Shown here: one piece after another, positions 56,805-64,000 of the stretch
How positions within the stretch are numbered: the stretch's first letter is position 1
Layout of the letters: the number at the start of each line of letters is the position of its first letter
DNA from: Aureimonas flava
Lineage (GTDB): Bacteria; Pseudomonadota; Alphaproteobacteria; Rhizobiales; Rhizobiaceae
DNA: 64,000 nt
Direction of reading: 5' to 3'
NCBI RefSeq assembly: GCF_003583935.1
Contig: NZ_QYRN01000007.1
Location: forward strand, 186,001 to 250,000
Made by a program: the position numbers and the translations under genes
The notes under the pieces: generated by a model
What the model was told of the DNA's origin: nothing
The model's database searches: none
The model's input: the letters and a program-made list of their open reading frames with translations, nothing else

Positions 56805-58192
56805 GCGTGGCTCCCTTCGGAAGGCTGGAGCGGCACGGCCGGTTCCGGCCGGACGAAGGCGCCCCGGCCGGGCTCGGCCAGCACCGTGGCGCCGTCGAAG
56901 GCCAGCCGGCCCCGGGCATAGGTGGCCGCGACGCGGTAGGGAAGGGTCATGCCGTCGTAGGGCGACCATCCCGACACGCTGTGCCCGGTCCTGGCGGCCT
57001 CGAACACGAAGGGCTCGGGCGTCAGCACCGCGATGTCGGCGTGCCGGCCGGGCGTCAGCGCGCCCTTGACGTGGTCGATGCGGAAGTGGCGGGCCGGGTT
57101 GGCGGCCATGAGCCGGGCGCCCCAGCTCAAGGAGATGCCCCGTTCCAGGGCGCCCTTGACGAAGAGCGGCATCATGGTTTCGAGGCCCGGCAGGCCCGAC
57201 GCGTTGGCCAGCATGTCCGGGTCGCTCTTGCGGTCCAGCGACCAGCTCACGTGGTCGGTGGAGAGGAGCGTGACCCGGCCGGCGGCCAGGGCGCGCCATA
57301 GGGCCTCGACCTCGGCGCGCGGGCGCAGGGGCGGGTTGCACTTGGAGCGCCCGCCGAGGCGCCGCGCGTCGTTCTCCTCGTCCAGCGTCAGGTAGTGGAT
57401 CAGGCATTCCACGCTGGCGGCGTGTCCCTGGGCGCGATAGGCCTCGGCGATCTCGTAGCCGCGCGCCAGCGAGCAGTGCACCACATGCGCCGGGCAGCCC
57501 GTCGCCGCGCCGATCTCGAAGATCTCGAGCATCGCCAGTAGCTCGCTGAGCGGCGGGCGCGACAGGCCGTGGGCGCGATAGTCGGTGATGCCGGCGCGCC
57601 GGACCTCCTCCATCGCGGCGCGCACGTATTCGTCGCTCTCGTTGTGCACGCCGGCCGCCAGCCCGGTGCGGGCCACGGCCGCGAAGCACTCGGCCATCAG
57701 GGCCGGAGGAATACGCGGGAACCGCTTGGGGTCGGTCCCGAAGGTGGAGAACTTGAAGGCGGCGACGCCGGCCTCGGCCTGCTCGGCGATCCGTGCCGCC
57801 CCTTCCGTGGGGTCGATCGTGCCGTAGAGCGCGAAGTCGACGCGGGCCAGCCGCCCGGCGTGCTCGGCCTTGGCGCGAACCGCCCCGGCGGAGGCGACGA
57901 GATGACCCTCGTCGTAGGGCATGTCGACGATGGTGGTGACGCCGCCGGCCGCGGCCGCGCGGGTGGACCAGTCGAAGTCCTCCTGATCCTTCTGGCTGAG
58001 CGAATGCACCTGCGCATCCACCGCTCCGGGCATGATCAGCGCCTCGCCGAGGTCGTGGCGCTCGCGGGCCGCGGGCATCGCGCCCTGGCCGAGAAGGGCG
58101 ACGAGGCCGTCGCGCACCGCCACGAAACCGGAGGGGACCACCCGGTCGGGCAGCACGAGGCGGCCGCGAAGAACGAGATCGAAATCGGACAA
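56801..58192 (-). CDS. Hydantoinase/dihydroorotase-family amidohydrolase, probable hydantoin-propionate hydrolase
   Basis: A 463-residue cyclic amidohydrolase. The start is a TTG at 58192 after AGGAGA, giving the family-typical LSDFDLVLRGRLVLPDRVV; an ATG at 58333 would add 47 odd residues in the regulator's promoter. Ligands: the first metal motif is DAQVHS, so the usual His-x-His is Gln61-x-His63; the bridging Lys is in AAFKFSTFG, His in VHNESD and HVVHCSL, Asp in LLSTDHVSWS. It probably opens hydantoin-5-propionate to N-carbamoyl-glutamate. First gene of the operon, divergent from the LysR gene. Confidence 0.83.
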   Translation of the reverse strand: MSDFDLVLRGRLVLPDRVVPSGFVAVRDGLVALLGQGAMPAARERHDLGEALIMPGAVDAQVHSLSQKDQEDFDWSTRAAAAGGVTTIVDMPYDEGHLVASAGAVRAKAEHAGRLARVDFALYGTIDPTEGAARIAEQAEAGVAAFKFSTFGTDPKRFPRIPPALMAECFAAVARTGLAAGVHNESDEYVRAAMEEVRRAGITDYRAHGLSRPPLSELLAMLEIFEIGAATGCPAHVVHCSLARGYEIAEAYRAQGHAASVECLIHYLTLDEENDARRLGGRSKCNPPLRPRAEVEALWRALAAGRVTLLSTDHVSWSLDRKSDPDMLANASGLPGLETMMPLFVKGALERGISLSWGARLMAANPARHFRIDHVKGALTPGRHADIAVLTPEPFVFEAARTGHSVSGWSPYDGMTLPYRVAATYARGRLAFDGATVLAEPGRGAFVRPEPAVPLQPSEGSHA

Positions 58193-58320
58193 GGACGGGC
58201 TCTCCTGCGCAAGGCCGCCGGCTTCGGTCCCAGGAGGACAGGGAAGGCCGGCGGCGGCTGACGTCGGGGCCGAGGCGGTCCCGGTGGGCTCGCGAAAGCC
58301 TATGTAAATCGGCGATCGCC

Positions 58321-58332
58321 TGGGATATCTCA
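58321..58332. promoter_or_regulatory. Near-palindrome in the LysR/hydantoinase divergent promoter
   Basis: TGGGATATCTCA is palindromic except for one base pair. Its TGGGATAT also occurs, on the minus strand, at 61286-61279 before the ergothionase-like gene. It may be a binding site of the tandem-HTH LysR protein; the evidence is one shared octamer. Confidence 0.3.
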
Positions 58333-58404
58333 TTTCTTGGACGCGCCATGCCGCCCGGTAGCGGCGAGAGGCTCAAGGCTCGAGGCAATGGGAGGAGGGG
58401 CGGG

Positions 58405-59658
58405 ATGAACATCGACAACTTCGCCCTCGTGCATCGTGTCCTGACCTCGGGCGGCATCCGCGCGGCGGCACAGGACCTCGGCTGCCCGGCCTCGACGGTG
58501 GCCGCCGCCCTGAACCGGTTCCAGTCGCGCATCGCCACGGAGCTCGTGTCGTTCTCGGGCACGCGCCTGCTGCTCACGCTGGAGGGGCGCCGGCTGGTCG
58601 GGCCGCTCGGCCGGCTCGCCGAGCTCGGCGCGGCGGTCGAAACGCTGGGCGGCGACAGCAACGGCACGGACGGGGCGACCGGGACGGGGAACGAGGCGAA
58701 GCCCCTCCGCCCGGCGGTGTCCGTGTCGATGGTGCTGCGCTTCCTCGCCATCTGCCGGCACGGCAGCATCCGCAGCGCCGCGATCGCCACCGGCCTCGGG
58801 CAACCGCAGCTCACGCGGCAGATGAAGCAGTTCGAGGCGGCGGTGGGCGGTGCGCTGTTCACACGGCGGCGCACGGGCGTCGAGCCGACGGTGCTCGGAC
58901 GACGGCTCCTGCCGCTCGCCGAGGAGATCGAGGCGCAGTGGCTCGCCGTCAACAACGGCTCGTCCGAGCGTTTCCGGCGCGACAGCACGCGCATCCGCCT
59001 CGGCGCCGTGAACGCGCTCGGCTTCGAGAGCCGCCTGTCCCGGATGCTGGCGCTCCTGGTGGCGGAATGGCCGAAGCGGCGGCCGGGACTCCAGCTCTTC
59101 GTTTCGGCGGGCACGGCCGAGGAGCTGATCGCGGGCCTGCGCACCGGACAGTACGACCTGGCGCTGCTCGACACGCAGGCGGTGCCGGAGGAGATGCAGG
59201 GCACGGTGGTGTCGCGCTCGCCGCTCGCGGTGGTCAGCTCGTTCGAGCTGGCGGCGCGCCACGCGGGCGGCCTCGCCGATCTCCTGGCCAACGCGCCGGT
59301 CGCCGCGCCCAGCCTGCGCAACGGGTTGCGCCAGAGGATCGACATGCTGGTGGAGAACGCGCTGGCCGGAGCCGGGGCCCCCCGCCGGCGCGTCGCGGTG
59401 ACCGAGGTGGACATGCTGCCGGTGATCGCCAGCCTCGTGGCCGAGCACGCGCACGTCTCGGTCCTGCCCGTGTCCTCGCTGGCGGGGCTGGAGCCCCACG
59501 TGTCCTCCACCGTCCTGGACGAGGGCTACGACATGTTCCTGTCGCTGGTGCAGAGCCGGTCGGGCGTCGCGGACGGCGCCATGCGCACCGCGCTCGCCAT
59601 CCTGGAGGCGCACCGGCTCATCGAAGCGGAGCCCTCGCCGCGCGCCCCGGCCTCATGA
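58405..59658 (+). CDS. LysR-type regulator with two helix-turn-helix units
   Basis: A 417-residue protein, about 110 longer than a normal LysR regulator. Residues 5-68 form one HTH plus wing (FALVHRVLTSGGIRAAAQDL, CPASTVAAALNRF, LLLTLEGRRLV). After a Gly/Thr-rich linker (82-100), residues 108-170 form a second (MVLRFLAICRHGSIRSAAIA, GQPQLTRQMKQFEA, GVEPTVLGRRLLPLAEE). A LysR-type effector domain follows (about 185-405). GGAGGAGG precedes the ATG. It is divergent from the hydantoinase operon and converges with the lyase gene (6-base overlap), so it likely controls the surrounding pathway. Confidence 0.85.
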   Translation: MNIDNFALVHRVLTSGGIRAAAQDLGCPASTVAAALNRFQSRIATELVSFSGTRLLLTLEGRRLVGPLGRLAELGAAVETLGGDSNGTDGATGTGNEAKPLRPAVSVSMVLRFLAICRHGSIRSAAIATGLGQPQLTRQMKQFEAAVGGALFTRRRTGVEPTVLGRRLLPLAEEIEAQWLAVNNGSSERFRRDSTRIRLGAVNALGFESRLSRMLALLVAEWPKRRPGLQLFVSAGTAEELIAGLRTGQYDLALLDTQAVPEEMQGTVVSRSPLAVVSSFELAARHAGGLADLLANAPVAAPSLRNGLRQRIDMLVENALAGAGAPRRRVAVTEVDMLPVIASLVAEHAHVSVLPVSSLAGLEPHVSSTVLDEGYDMFLSLVQSRSGVADGAMRTALAILEAHRLIEAEPSPRAPAS

Positions 59659-61197
59659 TCCGCCGGCCACGTCGGACGAGATCGCGAAGAAGCGGTCGAA
59701 CTCCTCCACCGAGGCGAGGTCCACGAGCTGGAGGATGAAGCCGGACGAGCTGATCTCGGTCTCGATCTCTTCGACCTCGGAGGACAGCGGGCGGTCGGCG
59801 CGGTAGAAGGCGGAATGCCGGCGCACGAGGCCGCGGATTTGGAGGGCGAGCCCCTCCGACCCGTCGTCCAGCACGTCGGCCGCCTGCGCGGCGAGAAGGG
59901 CCTCCAGCGCCGCCATGCGCCAGAGCGCGCGGACCTGGCGCTCCAGGCGCTCGACGATCAGCGGCAGGAAGGCCGCCTCGTCCTCGGCGCCGTTGGCCAC
60001 CACCAGAGACTGCGGCGAGAGCGGCGCGGTCATCGACAGGACGCGCATGTAGAGGTCGCCCATCAGCTTCAGCGCCGGCCCGAAGCCCGTGGCGACGACG
60101 CCCTCGGGCACGAGGTTGACCGGCAGCCCGCGCCGGCCGCCGCTGACCAGGATCACGCATCGGTTGAAGACGTTGCGGGCGATGTGGGCCAGGGTGAGCT
60201 GGCAGGACTGCACCACGATGGCCACGTCCGCCGGCAGCGAGCCGCCCGACGTCAGGACCTCGTCCTCCACCACGACCGGGTTGTCGTCGCTGCGCGCCGT
60301 CATGTTCAGGACGGCCTGGCCGGCATGCATCAGGGTCGACAGCGTGGTGCCGAAGATCTGCGGCATCATGCGCAGGCTCAGCGGATCCTGCACGTTGGAG
60401 GCGTCGTGCCAGGGCCAGTCCCGCGAGGCCTCGCACAGCCAGCGGCCGACGTCGGTCTGCATCCGCGTGCCGATATGGGCGGCCGAGCGCCACGGCGCGC
60501 GCGAGGCGCCCAACGTCGCCGACGAGAACAGGCCGACCGCCATCAGGACGCGGACCGCCCGCGCCGCGCTGCGCAGCGCCACGGCGGCGGCGGCGTAGCC
60601 GATCGCGTTCACGGCCAGCGCGGCCAGCGCGTCGCGCGGGGCGAAGACCAGCGGGGCGCGGCCGAGCTCGGCCAGCACCTCGGCCGCGTCGCGCCGCGCG
60701 CCGCGATGGCTGACCTCGCCGACGCCCGTCAGCACCGCGCCGATCTGGCCCATCAGCCCGATGTCAGCGCAGCCGATCGATCCGGTGCGGCGGACGATCG
60801 GGATGATGTCGGCGTTCAGGAGGTCCACGAAGGCGTCCACGAGCTGCGGGCTGCAGCCCACGGTGCCGGTGAGCGCCGTGTTGATGCGGATGGCGATGGC
60901 CTTGCGCACGGTGGCGTTCGGGAACGGCGCTCCGGTGCCGAAATGGTGCGATCGAACGAGGCCGAGGTTGAATTCGGCCAGTTCGTCGTCGCGCCAGTCC
61001 TTGTCCTTCATGCCGCCGACGCCCGTGTTGGTGCCGTAGATCGGCTGGCCGGAGGCGAGGCCGCGCTCCAGGATGGCGCGGCCGTGCCGCACCCTGTCCA
61101 TTCCCTCCGCGCTCGGCGCCACGGCGCAGCCCGCGCCGATCCGTCCGAGGTGAGAGAAGCCGAGCACCGACCCGTCGAGCGGAATGGGGATGGTCAT
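59653..61197 (-). CDS. Histidine-ammonia-lyase-family protein without MIO triad, probable ergothionase
   Basis: A 514-residue member of the HAL/PAL family: Tyr54 in YGTNTGVGGMKD, GTVGCSPQLVDAFVDLLN, QDPLSLRMMPQIFG, SDDNPVVVEDEVLTSGG. The Ala-Ser-Gly that would cyclise to the MIO cofactor is Cys143-Ala144-Asp145 (TGSIGCADIGLMGQIG), and the Tyr of QDPYSLR is Leu273, so ammonia release by MIO is excluded. Ergothionases (trimethylammonia lyases) of this family work without MIO because trimethylamine is already a good leaving group. Lys377 and Glu405 could be the active-site pair reported for the Treponema enzyme (from memory). Expected products: thiourocanate and trimethylamine. Confidence 0.83.
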   Translation of the reverse strand: MTIPIPLDGSVLGFSHLGRIGAGCAVAPSAEGMDRVRHGRAILERGLASGQPIYGTNTGVGGMKDKDWRDDELAEFNLGLVRSHHFGTGAPFPNATVRKAIAIRINTALTGTVGCSPQLVDAFVDLLNADIIPIVRRTGSIGCADIGLMGQIGAVLTGVGEVSHRGARRDAAEVLAELGRAPLVFAPRDALAALAVNAIGYAAAAVALRSAARAVRVLMAVGLFSSATLGASRAPWRSAAHIGTRMQTDVGRWLCEASRDWPWHDASNVQDPLSLRMMPQIFGTTLSTLMHAGQAVLNMTARSDDNPVVVEDEVLTSGGSLPADVAIVVQSCQLTLAHIARNVFNRCVILVSGGRRGLPVNLVPEGVVATGFGPALKLMGDLYMRVLSMTAPLSPQSLVVANGAEDEAAFLPLIVERLERQVRALWRMAALEALLAAQAADVLDDGSEGLALQIRGLVRRHSAFYRADRPLSSEVEEIETEISSSGFILQLVDLASVEEFDRFFAISSDVAGGS

Positions 61198-61281
61198 GGA
61201 AGCCTGCGCATTCGATGGGGGGCGGGCGGCGGGCGGCCGCGACGCCCGGAAGCCTAGCGGGGGCGAGCCGAGGCCGGCATA

Positions 61282-61294
61282 TCCCAAATCGGGA
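61282..61294. promoter_or_regulatory. Candidate LysR box before the ergothionase-like gene
   Basis: TCCC-AAATC-GGGA is an inverted repeat of the T-N11-A form used by LysR regulators, 85 bases before the lyase start. It overlaps the TGGGATAT octamer shared with the divergent promoter at 58321. Confidence 0.35.
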
Positions 61295-61332
61295 ACGGGC
61301 GATGCGCCGATCGGTCGCGGGGCGCGCGACGC

Positions 61333-61362
61333 AAAAAAAGGGGCGGCCCGCGAGCCGCCCCT
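61333..61362 (-). terminator. Rho-independent terminator after the transporter binding-protein gene
   Basis: On the minus strand GGGGCGGC-TCGCGG-GCCGCCCC forms a strong GC stem directly followed by seven T, about 30 bases after the binding-protein stop. It ends the transporter operon before the lyase promoter. Confidence 0.9.
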
Positions 61363-61392
61363 TCGTCGTCCGAGCCGCTTGTCGCGCCCGCG

Positions 61393-62304
61393 TCAGTTCA
61401 GCTTGTGCTCGGCCAGCCAGTCCTCGGCCACCTGGTCGATGCTGTCGTGATCGGCGAGGCGGCCGTTCATGTGGATGAGGTCTTCGGTGGTGAGCTCGGC
61501 GGACACGGCGTCCAGGACCTGCGTCGCCGTCTCGCTCTCCTTGGCGCTCGCCATGATCGGCACGATGTTCTGCGCGGCGAAGAGGTTCTTGTCGTCCACC
61601 AGCGTCACGAAGTCGTTGGCCGCGATGGCCGGATCGGTGGAGAACAGGTCGGCCGCCTGGACCTGGCCGTTCGCCAGCGCCGAGACGGTCAGCGGACCGC
61701 CGACGTCGAGCGGCTTGAACGACTTGAACTCCAGGCCGTAGACCTCCTTCAGACCCAGCATTCCCTCCTTGCGGGCCTGCCACTCGGGCGAGCCGCCGAC
61801 CACGATCTCGGCCGCGTGCGGCTTCAGGTCGCTGATGGTCTTGAGCGTGTACTTGTCGGCCGTCGCGCGGGTCACGGCCATCGTGTCCGAGTTCTGCGCC
61901 TTCGACGGGGTCAGCATGGACACGCCCTCGGGCAGCGCCGCCTTGAGCGCCGCGGCGACGTCGTCCGGGGCATGGGCGGTCGAGTCCTTGTCGAGATAGG
62001 CCAGCGCGGCGCCGGCATATTCGGGCAGGAGATCGATCGAGCCGTCGCGCAGGGCGGGCATGTAGACCTCGCGGCTGCCGATGTTCAGCTTGGTCGAGGT
62101 CTCGATGCCCTTGGCGGACAGCGCCTTGGCGTAGATCGTCGCCAGGAGCTGGCTTTCGGGGAAGTCGGCCGAACCGACGATGATCGCCGACGCGTCGGTG
62201 CGCGCGGGCGTGTCCGCCGCCAGCGGATCGTTGGCGAGCGCGGGAAGCGCGGACAGCGCCAGAAGCGCCAGGGTTCCGGCCGTTCGGATCATGCGGACTG
62301 CCAT
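61393..62304 (-). CDS. OpuC-type ABC substrate-binding protein, probable ergothioneine/betaine binder
   Basis: A 303-residue OpuAC-family periplasmic protein with a signal peptide (1-24, ALPALAND). The mature protein starts IIVGSADFPESQLLATIYA and contains LNIGSREVYMPALRDGSIDLLPEYAG and LADHDSIDQVAEDWLAEH, typical of quaternary-ammonium (choline, glycine betaine, ergothioneine) binders. It is the last gene of the transporter operon and ends at a strong terminator next to the lyase gene. Ergothioneine as ligand is inferred from the catabolic neighbours; a general betaine is the alternative. Confidence 0.88.
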   Translation of the reverse strand: MAVRMIRTAGTLALLALSALPALANDPLAADTPARTDASAIIVGSADFPESQLLATIYAKALSAKGIETSTKLNIGSREVYMPALRDGSIDLLPEYAGAALAYLDKDSTAHAPDDVAAALKAALPEGVSMLTPSKAQNSDTMAVTRATADKYTLKTISDLKPHAAEIVVGGSPEWQARKEGMLGLKEVYGLEFKSFKPLDVGGPLTVSALANGQVQAADLFSTDPAIAANDFVTLVDDKNLFAAQNIVPIMASAKESETATQVLDAVSAELTTEDLIHMNGRLADHDSIDQVAEDWLAEHKLN

Positions 62305-62349
62305 TTTGTCGTCTCCGTCGCGTGGGGGGTGGAAAGGAAGGCGGATGCG

Positions 62350-63039
62350 TCAGGCGGGCGCGCGCCGGGGTTCGCGGCGCGTGAGGCCCGGCGACACGGC
62401 GAGCCGGGAAGCGAGCGCGATCAGGAGATCGACGCACAGGGCCAGAAGGCCGACCAGCACCGCGCCGGCCGCCATCTGGTAGTAGTCGTTCTGGGCGCGG
62501 CCGTCGATGATGAGGCGTCCCAGCCCGCCCAGCGATACATAGGCGGCGATGGTGGCGGTGGAGACGATCTGCAGCGTCGCGCTGCGCAGGCCCGAGAAGA
62601 TCAGCGGCAGGGCGCAGGGCAGTTCGACGCGCAGAAGGATTCCGAGCGGGCGATGGCCCATGCCGCGCGCCGCGTCCACCGCCGCCGGGTCCACGGCGGC
62701 GATGCCGGCATAGGTCGAGGTCATGATCGGCGGCACCGCCAGCAGCACCAGCACGATGAGGCTCGGCACCACGAAGGCGAGGTCGGAGGCGAAGACCGGG
62801 CCGAACAGGATCACCAGAAGCACGATGAGGCCGAGGCTCGGCAGGGCGCGCAGCGCGTTGGCGAGGCCCGCCACGGCCACCACGCCGCGCCGCGTGTGGC
62901 CGACATAGAGGCCCACCGGCAGCGCGATCAGGCAGGCGAGGATGAGCGCCGTCGCGCTGTAGCCGAGGTGCTGGAGGAGGAGGGTCGGCACGCCCCGCTG
63001 CCCCTGCCAGTGCTCTGGATTGGAGAACCAGGCGATCAT
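62350..63039 (-). CDS. OpuC-type ABC transporter permease 1
   Basis: A 229-residue permease with 5-6 hydrophobic segments and the binding-protein-dependent coupling motif in LPCALPLIFSGLRSATLQIVSTATIAAYVSLGGLG-type sequence (about residues 140-175). The N-terminus MIAWFSNPEHWQGQRGVPTL is typical of the BetW/OpuCD partner. Its ATG overlaps the stop of the second permease by four bases (ATGA). Confidence 0.9.
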   Translation of the reverse strand: MIAWFSNPEHWQGQRGVPTLLLQHLGYSATALILACLIALPVGLYVGHTRRGVVAVAGLANALRALPSLGLIVLLVILFGPVFASDLAFVVPSLIVLVLLAVPPIMTSTYAGIAAVDPAAVDAARGMGHRPLGILLRVELPCALPLIFSGLRSATLQIVSTATIAAYVSLGGLGRLIIDGRAQNDYYQMAAGAVLVGLLALCVDLLIALASRLAVSPGLTRREPRRAPA

Positions 63040-63686
63040 GCGCGGCGCTCCCTCGGCTGCCAGGGCGTCAGGCGGCGGGCACCCAGGAGCACCAGCCCGT
63101 CCAGGATCGCCGCCAGAACCACGCACAGGACGATGCCGGCGATGATCGGCGTCAGGAAGCGGAGCTGCAGACCCTGGGTGAACAGCATGCCGAGCTGCGG
63201 CGTGCCGACCAGCGCGGCCACCGACACGATGCTCACGTTGGACACCACCGCCACCCGCAGGCCGGCGGCGATCACCGGAACGGCGAGCGGCAGCTCCACC
63301 AGCGCGAAGCGCGGCAGCGCGCGATAGCCCATGGCGCTGGCGGCCTGGAGCACGTCGGGCGGCACCGATTCCAGCCCGTCGCTGACGGTGCGCACCAGGA
63401 GGGCGAGCGAGTAGACCGTGAGCGCCACCACGACGTTGAGCGGATCGAGGATCTTGGTGCCGAGCACGAGCGGCAGCAGCACGAACAGGGCGAGCGAGGG
63501 GATCGTGTAGAGGAGGCCCGAGAGGCCGAGCAGCGCCGCGCGGAAGAGACCCGCTCGATGGGCGAGCCAGCCCAGCGGCAGCGCCAGCGCCAGGCCAATC
63601 GCGACCGGCAGCACCGACAGGCCGAGATGCCACAGGAAGAGGTCGAAGATGCGGCCGGACTCTCGCCAGAGCCAGTCGAACCTCAT
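63036..63686 (-). CDS. OpuC-type ABC transporter permease 2
   Basis: A 216-residue permease of the same class (ALALPLGWLAHRAGLFRAAL, LYTIPSLALFVLLPLVLG, and the coupling region ELPLAVPVIAAGLRVAVVSNV ending with LVGTPQLG). It pairs with the previous permease as the two membrane halves of an OpuCB/OpuCD-type importer. It overlaps the ATPase stop by four bases. Confidence 0.9.
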   Translation of the reverse strand: MRFDWLWRESGRIFDLFLWHLGLSVLPVAIGLALALPLGWLAHRAGLFRAALLGLSGLLYTIPSLALFVLLPLVLGTKILDPLNVVVALTVYSLALLVRTVSDGLESVPPDVLQAASAMGYRALPRFALVELPLAVPVIAAGLRVAVVSNVSIVSVAALVGTPQLGMLFTQGLQLRFLTPIIAGIVLCVVLAAILDGLVLLGARRLTPWQPRERRA

Positions 63687-64000
63687 GCGACGCCTCCGGT
63701 GCCGTTGCGCCCGGCCTCCACCTCGCGCACGATCTCGCCGAGGCCGATCGTGCCGAGCAGCGAGCCGTCGGCCGCGTCCACCACGACGCCCCGGCCGGAG
63801 GGCGCGCTGAGCGCGGCGTCGAGCACGTGGCGCAGCGTGCCGTCGCGCGGGGCGAGCGTGCCGGACAGGTTGAGGTCGCCTTCGCGCAAGGGGCCGGTCT
63901 GCGCGTCGAGGTCGGCCCAGCCGATCGGGCGCCCGGCGGCGTCCGCGACCAGGATCCAGCGGTCCAGCGCCACCTGGCGTGCGGCCTCCGGCAGCGTGCC
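63683..64000 (-). CDS. ABC transporter ATPase of OpuCA type, C-terminal CBS region (partial)
   Basis: The frame enters from the right edge and ends at 63683, giving the last 105 residues. They hold a CBS-type pair of repeats (WILVADAAGRPIGWADLDAQTG; GTLRHVLDAALSAPSGRGVVVDAADGSLLGTIGLGEIVREV), the regulatory tail of OpuCA/ProV-like ATPases. The nucleotide-binding domain lies outside the window. It starts the visible transporter operon and overlaps the second permease by ATGA. Confidence 0.85.
   Translation of the reverse strand, partial: GTLPEAARQVALDRWILVADAAGRPIGWADLDAQTGPLREGDLNLSGTLAPRDGTLRHVLDAALSAPSGRGVVVDAADGSLLGTIGLGEIVREVEAGRNGTGGVA

Noticed and set aside
52752..61197. Reading the locus as a histidine utilisation (hut) operon
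   Set aside because: The lyase lacks the MIO triad and no imidazolonepropionase (hutI) or formimino-glutamate hydrolase is present; hydantoinase, carbamoylase and DUF917 have no role in the hut pathway.

Overview
The window is high-GC (roughly 70%) DNA with dense, translationally coupled operons and no RNA genes, CRISPR array or insertion sequence that I could recognise. The gene content (tripartite tricarboxylate transport, PcaQ-type and IolR-type operators, a RirA-like iron box, iolCEB plus iolGD with an inositol ABC importer, SmoE-type binding protein) points to an alphaproteobacterium of the Hyphomicrobiales (rhizobial lineage). Family-level placement, for example Aurantimonadaceae, is a guess. 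It reads as a catabolic island of a soil or plant-associated heterotroph.

Layout. 1-5.2 kb: a tctCBA uptake operon (tctA cut by the window edge) behind a tctDE two-component system whose kinase is fused to a periplasmic binding-protein domain. 5.4-6.8 kb: a SAF-domain oxidoreductase. 6.8-9.3 kb: exbB-exbD-tonB with a RirA-like box. 9.6-13.6 kb: transketolase, 6-phosphogluconate dehydrogenase and a HAD phosphatase. 13.6-20.4 kb: a leucine/isovalerate operon (ivd, mccB, mccA, MaoC, CitE, thioesterase). 20.4-21.3 kb: a LysR regulator with two matching CATAG-N7-CTATG sites. 21.5-27.7 kb: a complete protocatechuate branch from dioxygenase to thiolase (pcaL-H-G-I-J-F-B) with a PcaQ box. 28-33.6 kb: a sugar/polyol cluster (lactonase, LacI regulator behind a 24-bp perfect inverted repeat, SDR, ketose 3-epimerase, lone sugar-binding protein). 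33.6-34.2 kb: crcB under a fluoride riboswitch. 34.5-36.1 kb: DhaK-DhaL kinase. 36.2-37.2 kb: decayed histidine kinase and LuxR genes. 37.2-52.7 kb: the inositol regulon (iolB, iolE, iolC, iolR; iolI, two binding proteins, ATPase, permease, two dehydrogenases, iolD, iolH) with two IolR operators.

52.7-64 kb holds the most notable system. A histidine-ammonia-lyase homologue without the MIO-forming Ala-Ser-Gly triad, a urocanate-hydratase homologue, a DUF917/S-Me-THD protein, a hydantoinase-type amidohydrolase and a carbamoyl-amino-acid hydrolase sit together with an OpuC-type quaternary-amine ABC importer and a LysR-type regulator with two helix-turn-helix units. The order of chemistry matches ergothioneine breakdown: ergothionase, thiourocanate hydratase, thiohydantoin desulfurase, hydantoin-propionate hydrolase, N-carbamoylglutamate hydrolase, ending in glutamate. 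I infer an ergothioneine (or closely related thiol-histidine betaine) uptake and catabolism locus; automatic annotation would probably call it hut/hydantoin genes.

How it fits together: most operons feed central metabolism (glutamate, acetyl-CoA, succinyl-CoA, acetoacetate, dihydroxyacetone phosphate), each with its own nearby local regulator or recognisable operator.
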